64,000 bases of DNA from Streptomyces sp. TBY4 (GTDB lineage Bacteria > Actinomycetota > Actinomycetes > Streptomycetales > Streptomycetaceae), in contig NZ_JANAVF010000021.1 in NCBI RefSeq assembly GCF_024213195.1, positions 62,001 through 126,000 on the forward strand, given 5' to 3'. Below are positions 25,622 through 33,348 of the stretch, in pieces. The notes beneath the pieces were generated by a model. It was not told the DNA's origin and searched no databases. It worked only from the letters and a program-made list of their open reading frames with translations. The position numbers and the translations under genes are program-made. Each line of letters starts with the position of its first letter. The first letter of the stretch is position 1.

Positions 25622-26746
25622 ATGGACCTGGACGTGCTCTACGAGATCGACGTGCCGCGGCCCTGGCGGGGAGCCCACCCGCACGGCCAGCGGGCCGCGG
25701 AGCAGCGCGCCTACCGGGAGGCGGTGGAACAGATCCGGCTCGCCGACCGGATGGGATTCCGCACCGTCTGGGCGGTCGAGCACCACTTCCGCGAGGGCCG
25801 CTCGCACTGCCCGGCCCCCGAGGTCCTCCTCGGGCACCTGGCCGGTCTCACCGAGCGGATCCGGCTGGGCTTCGGCGTCACCCTGACCCCCTTCGCCTTC
25901 ACCCCGCCGCAGCGCATCGCGGAGAAGGTCGCCACCGTCGACGTGCTCTCCGGCGGCCGGGTGGAATGGGGCACCGGCCGCTCCACGCCCATGGAGCAGG
26001 CGGCCTTCGGGGTGGACCGGGAGAAGTCCCGCGAGGACTGGCGCGAGGCCATCGAAATCGTGACCGGAATGTGGCGCGAGGAGTACTTCGCGTACGAATC
26101 GGAACGCTTCAGCTTCCCGCGCCGCATGGTCACCCCCAAGCCCGTGCAGGACCCGCACCCGCCCGCCTGGATGGCGGCCACCTCCCCCGGCTCCGCAGAG
26201 GTGGCGGGCGGGCACGGCCTCGGACTGCTCTCCTTCTCGATCATGCAGCCGCTGGAGGCGATGGCCGCCCAGGTCGCCGCCTACCGGGCCGCGGCCGCCG
26301 CCCCGCGCCCGCTCACCGACGTCACCACGGACCGGGTCGCCGCCTACACCCTGGTCCACGCCACCGCGCCGCGCACCGAGCCGGGCCCCCGGGTCTGGGA
26401 GTCGGTCGCCTGGTGGTACTCCAACCTGGCGCAGTTCACCCTGGACTGGGAGCTGCCCCACCTGAGCCCCGAGGAGCGGGAGCGGACCTTCCCGCTGCTC
26501 ACGCCGATCCTCGAAGGGAACGTGCCCGTACGGGAGTTCAGCGACGGGGACATGATCCTCATCGGGGACGCGGAGACGATCGTCGCCAAGGCCAAGCGGT
26601 ACGCGGACCTCGGCGTCGACCAGCTCATCTGCTACGTCCAGTGGGGCTACCTGGAGCACCGGGAGATCCTGCGCACCCTGGAGATCCTGGGCAAGGAAGT
26701 CATCCCGGAGCTGGCCCGCTACACGCCCCGCAGGGCCTCGGCGTGA
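25622..26746 (+). CDS. LLM-class flavin-dependent oxidoreductase
   Basis: A 374-residue luciferase-like protein. It begins MDLDVLYEIDVPRPW and shows LADRMGFRTVWAVEHHFREGRSHCPAPEVLLG (about residues 39-70), RIRLGFGVTLTPFAFTPPQRIAEKVATVDVLSGGRVEWGTGR (FMN site), and DMILIGDAETIVAKAKRYADLGVDQLICYV near the end. The ATG at 25622 was chosen because homologous LLM proteins start with the first barrel strand here; the open frame extends 38 codons upstream into the control region. First gene of a tightly coupled three-gene operon with an SDR and an SGNH hydrolase. Confidence 0.85.
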   Translation: MDLDVLYEIDVPRPWRGAHPHGQRAAEQRAYREAVEQIRLADRMGFRTVWAVEHHFREGRSHCPAPEVLLGHLAGLTERIRLGFGVTLTPFAFTPPQRIAEKVATVDVLSGGRVEWGTGRSTPMEQAAFGVDREKSREDWREAIEIVTGMWREEYFAYESERFSFPRRMVTPKPVQDPHPPAWMAATSPGSAEVAGGHGLGLLSFSIMQPLEAMAAQVAAYRAAAAAPRPLTDVTTDRVAAYTLVHATAPRTEPGPRVWESVAWWYSNLAQFTLDWELPHLSPEERERTFPLLTPILEGNVPVREFSDGDMILIGDAETIVAKAKRYADLGVDQLICYVQWGYLEHREILRTLEILGKEVIPELARYTPRRASA

Positions 26747-27606
26747 GCGGCGGCCCTGCGTCCGGCGGTGGCCCCTCGTCCGGTGGCGGCCCGGACTCCG
26801 GCCCCGACACCTCCCCCGTCCCCGACTACGCCGCCCTGCACCGCCTCGACGCCCGGGCCCTCGTCCTGCTCGGCGCCGGCAACGGCATCGGCCGCCAGAC
26901 CGCGCACGCGCTGGCCGCCGGCGGTGCCCGCGTGCTGTGCGTGGACGTGGACGAGGAGCGGGCCCGCGCGGTCGCGGCCGAGACCGGGGGCGTCCCGTAC
27001 GCCGCCGACGTCACGCGCCGCGAGGCCGTACGGGAGCTCTTCGCCGCGGCGCCGGACCTGCTCGGCGGCCGCCCGGTCGGCGGGGTCGTCGACATCGTCG
27101 GCATGGCCCGGTACGCCCCGCTGCCCGAGCTGGACGACCCCGGCTGGGACTGGCACTTCGACCTGGTGCTGCGGCACGCCTGGCTGGCCGTCCAGTACGG
27201 CGGCGAGGCCGTCGCCGCGGCCGGCGGCGGCCCCCTGGTCTTCGTCGCCTCCGTCTCCGGACTCACCGCGGCCCCGCTGCACGCCGCCTACGGGGCTGCG
27301 AAGGCCGGCCTGATGTCCCTGGTGCGCTCGGCGGCGGTGGAGCTGGGCCCGCGCGGGGTACGGGTCAACGCGGTGGCGCCGGGAGTGGTGTGGACCCCGC
27401 GGGTCGCCGCCCTGCTGGGTCCGGAGGGGCGGCGGCTCAACGCGGAGAACGCGCCGCTCGGCCGGGTCGCGGAACCCCGGGACATCGCGGCCGCGTTGTA
27501 CTTCCTGGCTTCGCCGCAGTCCTCGTACATCACGGGCCAGACGCTGGTGGTGGACGGCGGCGTCGGCGTGAAGTTCCCCTACCCGACGGTCGGAGGCGCA
27601 CGATGA
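26743..27606 (+). CDS. Short-chain dehydrogenase/reductase
   Basis: A 287-residue classical SDR with a Gly/Ser-rich tail of about 25 residues. Cofactor motif VLLGAGNGIGRQTA is near residues 39-52, and VCVDVDEERARA-like acidic strand end (CVDVDEE) suggests NAD(H) preference. The active-site set is Ser in VASVSGLTAA and YGAAKAG (Tyr and Lys, about residues 183-187), followed by RVNAVAPGVVWTP. The GTG start at 26743 overlaps the LLM stop by four bases (GTGA), implying translational coupling. It probably oxidises or reduces an alcohol or ketone processed by its LLM partner; the substrate is unknown. Confidence 0.88.
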   Translation: MSGGPASGGGPSSGGGPDSGPDTSPVPDYAALHRLDARALVLLGAGNGIGRQTAHALAAGGARVLCVDVDEERARAVAAETGGVPYAADVTRREAVRELFAAAPDLLGGRPVGGVVDIVGMARYAPLPELDDPGWDWHFDLVLRHAWLAVQYGGEAVAAAGGGPLVFVASVSGLTAAPLHAAYGAAKAGLMSLVRSAAVELGPRGVRVNAVAPGVVWTPRVAALLGPEGRRLNAENAPLGRVAEPRDIAAALYFLASPQSSYITGQTLVVDGGVGVKFPYPTVGGAR

Positions 27607-28673
27607 GCACACGCGAAGCCGGGCCGGACACGGGCGCGCCCGCCGGCATGCCCGCCGGTACGCCCGCCGGCGCGGAGGCCGGCCCGTGGCTGGAGCCGGG
27701 GCCCTTCCTGCGCGGTGTGGCCTGGCTGGACGGGGGCCGCCCCGTGCGGGCCGACCCCGCGGACACCATGCGGCTGCCCTGGGACACCGGCGAGCGGGCC
27801 ACCCTGCCCATCGGGGTGCGCCTGGAGTTCACCGCGCCCGGGGCCCGGGCGGTGGAGATCCACTACCGGGCGACCGTGCCCGGCCCCACCGACGCGCTGC
27901 GCGACCTCGCCCACGGGTTCGCCCTGTGGGACCGGCACGGGGTGGTCACCGAGCTGTACACGGAGCCCGCCGCCGAGGCCGTCGTACGCCTCGAACTGCC
28001 GGGCGGATCCGGCCCGTTCACCATCCACCCGCCCGAGACCCAGTCCCCGCTGATCCTCGGACTGCGCGGGATCGGCGGCCCGGTCTCCCCGGCGCCGCCG
28101 ACCACCCGCTGGGTGGTGCACGGAGACTCCATCACCGAGGGCTGGTGGTCCACCCGGCCCGCGCACGGCTGGCCCGCGGTGGCCGGGCGGGCCCTCGGCT
28201 GGGACACCGTCAACCTCGGCTACGCGGGCGCCGCGCGCGGGGAGCTGGCCTGCGCCGAGCAGCTCGCCGGACTCCCCGCCGATGTCCTCACCCTCGCCTT
28301 CGGCACCAACTGCTGGTCCCGCGTGCCCTTTTCGGCCCCCCTGCTGTACGAGACCACCCGCGCGTTCCTCGAACTGGTCCGCCAGGGCCACCCCCGGACC
28401 CCGCTGCTCCTCCTCTCCCCCGTGCTGCGCCCCGACGCGGAGCGCACCCCGAACAAGCTGGGAGCCACCCTGGGCGCCCTGCGCGACGCGATGGAGCGTG
28501 CCGTCCGGGAGCGGATCGCCGCCGGGGACGAGCGGCTGGTGCTGCTGCCGGGGCGGGAGGTGCTGGGCCCCGAGCACCTGGCGGACGGCCTGCACCCCAA
28601 CGACGCCGGACACCGCACGCTCGGCCTCGCTGTGGCCACGGCCATGAGGCGGGCCGGGTTCGACCTGGGGTGA
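27603..28673 (+). CDS. SGNH/GDSL-family hydrolase with N-terminal beta domain
   Basis: A 356-residue esterase-like protein. After a PAG-repeat tail, residues 30-150 form a beta-rich domain (carbohydrate-esterase-2-like arrangement). The SGNH catalytic domain shows block I WVVHGDSITEG (Ser about residue 180), the block II Gly in NLGYAGAARGE, the block III Asn in AFGTNCWS, and the block V DGLHPND containing the Asp-His pair. The ATG overlaps the SDR stop (ATGA). Likely an acyl or acetyl esterase. The three-gene operon has no transporter or regulator of its own except the divergent Lrp. Confidence 0.85.
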   Translation: MSTREAGPDTGAPAGMPAGTPAGAEAGPWLEPGPFLRGVAWLDGGRPVRADPADTMRLPWDTGERATLPIGVRLEFTAPGARAVEIHYRATVPGPTDALRDLAHGFALWDRHGVVTELYTEPAAEAVVRLELPGGSGPFTIHPPETQSPLILGLRGIGGPVSPAPPTTRWVVHGDSITEGWWSTRPAHGWPAVAGRALGWDTVNLGYAGAARGELACAEQLAGLPADVLTLAFGTNCWSRVPFSAPLLYETTRAFLELVRQGHPRTPLLLLSPVLRPDAERTPNKLGATLGALRDAMERAVRERIAAGDERLVLLPGREVLGPEHLADGLHPNDAGHRTLGLAVATAMRRAGFDLG

Positions 28674-28740
28674 GTGAAACAGCCCACATCGGAGGAATTG
28701 AACAGATCGGCTCCGACGAGGCGTGTCCTGCGCAGAGTTG

Positions 28741-28778
28741 CCGCCGCTCCACTCCGCTCGGACGGAGGGGCGCGGCGG
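28741..28778 (+). terminator. Two-tier hairpin between SGNH gene and lipoprotein gene
   Basis: CCGCCGC (28741-28747) pairs with GCGGCGG (28772-28778), and the inner CTCCG (28752-28756) pairs with CGGAG (28763-28767). It lies 70 bases after the SGNH stop and 35 bases before the lipoprotein start, so it is either a terminator or a 5' UTR structure of the lipoprotein mRNA. No T-tract. Confidence 0.4.
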
Positions 28779-28812
28779 CGCAGGCAGGGACACACACGTG
28801 GGAGAGATCAAG

Positions 28813-29775
28813 ATGGGCATCAAGCGCGGAACCACCCTGGCGGCCGTGGCGGTCGCCGTCGTCTTCACCGCGACCGCGTGCGGCGGGAGCGACCCGGCGG
28901 GCGACGCCGCCAAGCCGGCCGGAGCGGTCGCCGCTCCCTCCCAGGCCCCCTCCTCGGGCTCCCCGGGCTCCTCGGGCGACGGCTACGGCTCCGACGCCTC
29001 CGCGGCCGGCGCCGCCGAGGCCGGGCCCACCGGCCAACTGGCCGTCACTCAGGACGAGAAGCTCGGCTCCGTCCTCACCGACAGTGCGGGCTTCACCCTC
29101 TACCGCTTCGACAAGGACACCGCGAAGCCGTCCAAGTCCAGCTGCGACGGGGACTGCGCGAAGACCTGGCCGGTGGTCGCGGCCGGCGACGCCACCGCCG
29201 CGGCGGGCATGGACCCGGCGCTGCTGGGCGAGGTGGTCCGTACCGACGGCAGCAAGCAGCTGACGGTGGCGGGCTGGCCCGTGTACCGGTTCAGCAAGGA
29301 CACCAAGGCGGGCGACACCAACGGGCAGGGCGTCGGCGGCACCTGGTTCGCGGCCGCCCCCGACGGTAAGAAGGCGGCGAAGGCCGCTCCCCCGGCGGCC
29401 GGCGCGGGCCAGCCCTCCGGCGCGCTGACGGTGGCCAAGGACCCGAAGCTCGGGGACCACATCGTCGACGGCAACGGGATGACGGTCTACCGGTTCAAGC
29501 CCGACACGGCGTGGCCCATGGTCTCCAAGTGCGAGGGCGACTGCGTGGCCAAGTGGCCGGTCGTACCGCCGGTGGACCAGGCGAACACCAAGGGGATCGT
29601 CCAGAAGAACTACCTGGTGCTCGACCGCCCCGACGGCAAGAAGCAGCAGACGGTGGACTGCTGGCCCGTCTACACCTTCACCGGCGACAAGAAGCCCGGC
29701 GACATCAACGGGCAGGGCGTCGGCGGCACCTGGTACCCGGTCGCCCCCAACGGCAAGCTCATCACCGCCCAGTAG
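28813..29775 (+). CDS. SCO0930-type lipoprotein with duplicated secreted repeat
   Basis: A 320-residue secreted lipoprotein: basic start MGIKRGTT, hydrophobic segment, and a lipobox-like FTATACGG with the lipidated Cys near residue 20. A low-complexity Gly/Ser/Ala linker follows, then four copies of a roughly 50-residue secreted repeat arranged as two tandem pairs. Each pair has a TLYRFDKD/TVYRFKPD (Yx(FWY)xxD) motif, a CxGDC pair (SSCDGDCAKTWPV and SKCEGDCVAKWPV), and a WPVYxFxxDxxxGDxNGQGVGGTW segment. Function is not established; related proteins are linked to redox or cell-envelope stress. The ATG at 28813 has GGAGAG upstream. Confidence 0.85.
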   Translation: MGIKRGTTLAAVAVAVVFTATACGGSDPAGDAAKPAGAVAAPSQAPSSGSPGSSGDGYGSDASAAGAAEAGPTGQLAVTQDEKLGSVLTDSAGFTLYRFDKDTAKPSKSSCDGDCAKTWPVVAAGDATAAAGMDPALLGEVVRTDGSKQLTVAGWPVYRFSKDTKAGDTNGQGVGGTWFAAAPDGKKAAKAAPPAAGAGQPSGALTVAKDPKLGDHIVDGNGMTVYRFKPDTAWPMVSKCEGDCVAKWPVVPPVDQANTKGIVQKNYLVLDRPDGKKQQTVDCWPVYTFTGDKKPGDINGQGVGGTWYPVAPNGKLITAQ

Positions 29776-29810
29776 CCCGCCGCGCCACCCCTCACCCCGG
29801 CCACCGGACC

Positions 29811-29852
29811 GCGCGGCCCCCGCCTCCCCTCCCCCCGGGGCGGGGGCCGCGC
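29811..29852 (+). terminator. Hairpin terminator after lipoprotein gene
   Basis: A perfect 14-bp stem (29811-29824 with 29839-29852) around a C-rich 14-base loop, 35 bases after the lipoprotein stop and 40 before the next gene. Confidence 0.75.
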
Positions 29853-29892
29853 ACCGTTCCGCCCCGGCCGGGCGGAATCTAGACTCCGCATC

Positions 29893-30774
29893 ATGCTGCG
29901 CGTACTGGCCGTCGACGACGAGAAGCCCCTGCTCGAGGAGCTCCTCTACCTGCTGCGCTCGGACCCGCGGGTGCTCAGCGCCGAGGGCGCCTGCGACGCC
30001 ACCGAGGCGCTGCGCCGGATCACCCGGGCGCTGGAGAGCGGCCCGGGCGGGGCCGACGGCATCGACGTGGTCTTCCTCGACATCCACATGGCGGGTCTGA
30101 CCGGGCTGGACATCGCCCGGCTGCTGGCCGGGTTCGCACGGCCCCCGCTGATCGTGTTCGTCACCGCGCACGAGGGCTTCGCCGTGCAGGCCTTCGACCT
30201 CAAGGCCGTGGACTACGTGCTCAAGCCGGTCCGGCCGGAGCGGCTGGCCGAGGCCGTGCGGCGGGCCTGCGCGCAGTCCGGCCTGTCCGGGGAGCAGCCC
30301 GCGCCGGTCGCCCCCGGGGGCGTGGCGGCCGTACCCGCGGCCCGCGCCGCCGCCCCCGCAAGCCCCGGGGCCCCGGCCACGGGGCTCCCGGCGGCCGTCG
30401 CGACCGGGGCCGGCACGGACCGGGTCACCGATCGCGGCCCCGACCAGATAGCCGTCGAACTCGGCGGCGTCACCCGCTTCGTGGCCATCGCGGACATCGC
30501 GTACGTGGAGGCCCAGGGCGACTACGCCCGGCTCCACACCGACGAGGGCACCAGCCATCTGGTCCGGATCCCGCTGGCCACGCTGGAGGAGCGGTGGGCG
30601 GCCCGCGGGTTCGTCCGCATCCACCGGCGCCACCTGGTGGCCCTGGCCCGCATCGACGAACTGCGCCTGGACTCCGGCACCACGACGGTCCGCGTCGGAT
30701 CGGCCGAACTCCAGGTGAGCCGCCGCCACACCCGGGAACTGCGGGACCTGCTGATGCGCCAGGCCATGGGCTGA
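29893..30774 (+). CDS. LytTR-family response regulator
   Basis: A 293-residue two-component regulator. The receiver domain (residues 1-130) has the acidic pair at D8-D9, the phospho-acceptor Asp63 in FLDIHMAGLTG, the Thr in VFVTAHEG and the conserved Lys in DYVLKPVRPE. An Ala/Pro-rich linker of about 50 residues leads to a LytTR DNA-binding domain (about 185-290) with YVEAQGDYARLHT and FVRIHRRHLVAL. Its partner is most likely the LytS-type kinase at 33345, two genes further on. The set probably controls the neighbouring symporter. Confidence 0.9.
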   Translation: MLRVLAVDDEKPLLEELLYLLRSDPRVLSAEGACDATEALRRITRALESGPGGADGIDVVFLDIHMAGLTGLDIARLLAGFARPPLIVFVTAHEGFAVQAFDLKAVDYVLKPVRPERLAEAVRRACAQSGLSGEQPAPVAPGGVAAVPAARAAAPASPGAPATGLPAAVATGAGTDRVTDRGPDQIAVELGGVTRFVAIADIAYVEAQGDYARLHTDEGTSHLVRIPLATLEERWAARGFVRIHRRHLVALARIDELRLDSGTTTVRVGSAELQVSRRHTRELRDLLMRQAMG

Positions 30775-30780
30775 ACCGCC

Positions 30781-30894
30781 CGGGATCCGGGGCGCAGCCC
30801 CGAGCGGGTCCGGGGCGCAGCCCCAAGGGGGTCCGGGGCGCAGCCCCGAGCGGGTCCGGGGCGCAGCCCCAAGGGGGTCCGGGGCGCAGCCCCG
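30781..30894. repeat. Five 23-bp tandem repeats with internal hairpins
   Basis: TCCGGGGCGCAGCCCC starts at 30786, 30809, 30832, 30855 and 30878, an exact 23-base period, with linkers alternating GAGCGGG and AAGGGGG (a 46-base higher-order unit). Each unit contains the inverted repeat GGGGC-GCA-GCCCC. The array follows the LytTR stop within seven bases and is the main content of the 359-base gap 30775-31133. It may work as a terminator cluster. Confidence 0.9.
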
Positions 30895-31133
30895 GTTTCG
30901 GGAAGGGGCGGGGTGGGGGAACGGCCCCGCAGGGACCCGGCGCCGGCCCGCGGAGGCCCGGACGAAGCGGCCCCGGCGGGTCGCGCCTACCGTCCGGCGC
31001 GGCAACGCACCGTTCACCGTGCGGCGAGGCGCGTACGGCGATCCGCCCGCGCCATCGGCCGCAGCGGCGTCCGCGACGCCCGCCCGGCCGGAGCCCCACG
31101 CGTATCGTGGATCTTCCGCCACGGAAGGAAGCG

Positions 31134-31409
31134 ATGTCCGAAATCCAGGCGCTGCTCGACGCGTTGACCGGACTGCCCCGCACCCGGCCGGCCGGCCCCG
31201 CCGAGGCCGAGGCGCTGCTCGCCCGCCTGCGGAGCGCGGCCGCGCGCTGGGCCGACGTACTGGACGAGGCCCGCGAGGGCGTGCACGGACAGCTGCCGCC
31301 CCGGGCCGGGGCCGCCCTGACGCTGGCCTTCCGGCGCGCCGAGGAATCGTACGTGGAGCTGGAGATCGCGCTGCGGGACTGCGCGGAGCACCGCGATCCC
31401 GCCCGCTGA
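31134..31409 (+). CDS. Small helical hypothetical protein
   Basis: A 91-residue acidic, helix-rich protein (MSEIQALLDALTGLP..., RLRSAAARWADVLDEARE, LEIALRDCAEHRDPAR) with no family that I recognise. The ATG at 31134 has GGAAGGAAG upstream with good spacing. It lies between the LytTR regulator and the symporter of an SSS-LytS locus, so it may be an accessory subunit; no membrane segment is seen. Confidence 0.6.
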   Translation: MSEIQALLDALTGLPRTRPAGPAEAEALLARLRSAAARWADVLDEAREGVHGQLPPRAGAALTLAFRRAEESYVELEIALRDCAEHRDPAR

Positions 31410-31587
31410 GCCATATCCGGCCTGACCTGCGGGAGGGCCTGTTGCCCGGTCCGGGGGCGTGCGTAGACTCCCCGGACCCCGACACACGACCGGGATCCGG
31501 CACGCGACCGGCATCCGGCGCGCGACCGGGACCCGCCACCCGCGCAGGGCCGCGCCCGCGCCCGCGCCGCAGCCGAAGGACCCGCCG

Positions 31588-33348
31588 GTGAACCAGACGT
31601 ACGCGCTGACCGCGGTCACCGTCGTCGTCCTGGTCACCCTGCTCGTCGGCGCGCTGGGCCTGCGGATCTCCCGGACCACCTCGGACTTCTACGTGGCTTC
31701 GCGCACGGTCGGCCCGCGCCTCAACGCGGCGGCGATCGGCGGCGAGTACCTCTCGGCGGCCTCCTTCCTCGGCGTGGCCGGGCTGGTGCTGCTCCAGGGG
31801 CCGCAGATGCTCTGGTACCCGGTGGGCTACACCGCCGGGTACCTGGTGCTGCTGGTGCTGGTCGCGGCACCGCTGCGCCGCTCGGGGGCGTACACCCTGC
31901 CCGATTTCGCCGAGGCCCGGCTCGAATCGCAGGCGGTGCGCCGGATCGCGGTGCTGTTCGTGCTCGGCGTCGGCTGGCTGTACCTGCTGCCGCAGCTCCA
32001 GGGCGCGGGGCTGACCCTGGAGATCCTGACCGGGGCCCCGCACTGGGTGGGCGGGGTGGTCGTCGCCTGCGTGGTGACGGCGGCGGTGGCGGCCGGCGGG
32101 ATGCGGTCCATCACCTTCGTGCAGGCCTTCCAGTACTGGCTGAAGCTCACCGCCCTGCTGGTGCCCGCGTTCTTCCTGCTCGCGGCCTGGGCGGGGGACG
32201 GCGCCCCGCGCGCCTCCTTCGACGCCCCGGCGGTGTTCCGCGAGCACACCGCCGTCACCCTGGCCGAGGACGTACGGCTCTCCCTGGACGCGCCGCTGAC
32301 GGTGACGGTGACCGGCCAGGTGGACGGGCAGGCGTACGCGGGGCAGTCCGTGACCCTCGGCGCCGGGCAGCATTCCGTACGGGCGCACGCACGGCTGGAG
32401 TTCGCCCCGCACACCGCGGTGCCGCAGAGCCGGGCGGAGGCCCGGCCCGGGGTGTCGAGCTGGTCGGAGCCGCTGTCCGGGGACCGGCCCGAGCTGCGGC
32501 TGTACGCGACGTACGGGCTGATCCTGGCCACCTTCCTCGGGACCATGGGGCTGCCGCACGTCGCGGTGCGCTTCTACACGAGCCCGAACGGGCGGGCGGC
32601 GCGGCGCACCACGCTGGTGGTCCTCGGCCTGGTCGGCTCCTTCTACCTGCTGCCGCCGGTGTACGGGGCGCTGGGCCGGATCTACGCCCCGGAGCTGGCC
32701 CTGACCGGGGAGGCGGACGCGGCGGTGCTGGTGCTGCCGGCCCGGCTGGTGGGCGGGCTCGCCGGGGAACTGCTGGGGGCGCTGCTGGCGGGCGGCGCGT
32801 TCGCGGCGTTCCTGTCCACGGCCTCGGGGCTGACGATGGCGGTGGCGGGCGTGCTGCACCAGGACGTGCTGCCCGCGCGCGGGGTACGGAGCTTCCGGGC
32901 CGCGGTGCTGGTGGCGATCCTGGTGCCGCTGGCCGGGAGCGCGGCGGTGACGGAGGTGCCGGTGGCGGACGCGGTGGGGCTGGCCTTCGCGGTGTCGGCG
33001 TCCTCGTTCTGTCCGCTGCTGGTGCTGGGGATCTGGTGGCGCGGACTGACGCCGCCGGGGGCGGTGGCCGGGCTGGTCACGGGAGGCGGGGCGGCGCTGA
33101 GCGCGGTGCTGGCGACGCGGGCCGGGCTGGCACCGGCGGGCTGGGCGAACACGCTGCTGGCGTGGCCGGCGGTGTGGTCGGTCCCGCTGGGCTTCCTGAC
33201 CATGGTGGCGGTGTCCCTGGGCACGCGCGGGCGGATCCCGCCGGGCACGGCGGCGACGTTGGCCCGGCTCCACCTCCCGGAGGCGGTGTCGGACCCGGCT
33301 CCGGCGGCCCCCGGAGCACCGCTCTCGACGAAGGGCGGCACACCATGA
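31588..33348 (+). CDS. SSS-family sodium/solute symporter
   Basis: A 586-residue transporter with about thirteen transmembrane segments. Features include SDFYVASRTVGPRLNAAAIGGEYLSAASFLG (sodium/solute motif, about residues 30-60), an extracytoplasmic insert of about 95 polar residues (about 205-300), and the ATFLGTMGLPHVAVRFYTSPNGRAAR segment typical of acetate/monocarboxylate SSS proteins (ActP/MctP-like). GTG start at 31588 with GAAGGA seven bases upstream. The stop overlaps the kinase ATG (ATGA). Organic acid uptake coupled to sodium is the likely role. The upstream bases 31490-31540 are repetitive and not taken as coding. Confidence 0.88.
   Translation: MNQTYALTAVTVVVLVTLLVGALGLRISRTTSDFYVASRTVGPRLNAAAIGGEYLSAASFLGVAGLVLLQGPQMLWYPVGYTAGYLVLLVLVAAPLRRSGAYTLPDFAEARLESQAVRRIAVLFVLGVGWLYLLPQLQGAGLTLEILTGAPHWVGGVVVACVVTAAVAAGGMRSITFVQAFQYWLKLTALLVPAFFLLAAWAGDGAPRASFDAPAVFREHTAVTLAEDVRLSLDAPLTVTVTGQVDGQAYAGQSVTLGAGQHSVRAHARLEFAPHTAVPQSRAEARPGVSSWSEPLSGDRPELRLYATYGLILATFLGTMGLPHVAVRFYTSPNGRAARRTTLVVLGLVGSFYLLPPVYGALGRIYAPELALTGEADAAVLVLPARLVGGLAGELLGALLAGGAFAAFLSTASGLTMAVAGVLHQDVLPARGVRSFRAAVLVAILVPLAGSAAVTEVPVADAVGLAFAVSASSFCPLLVLGIWWRGLTPPGAVAGLVTGGGAALSAVLATRAGLAPAGWANTLLAWPAVWSVPLGFLTMVAVSLGTRGRIPPGTAATLARLHLPEAVSDPAPAAPGAPLSTKGGTP

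Noticed and set aside
30781..30894. Repeat array considered as a CRISPR
   Set aside because: The spacers are only seven bases and identical in alternation, and no cas genes are present.
31459..31587. N-terminal extension of the symporter (43 codons)
   Set aside because: The sequence is repetitive Arg/Pro/Thr codons from an imperfect ~20-bp repeat, and the GTG at 31588 has a good ribosome binding site followed directly by the first membrane helix.
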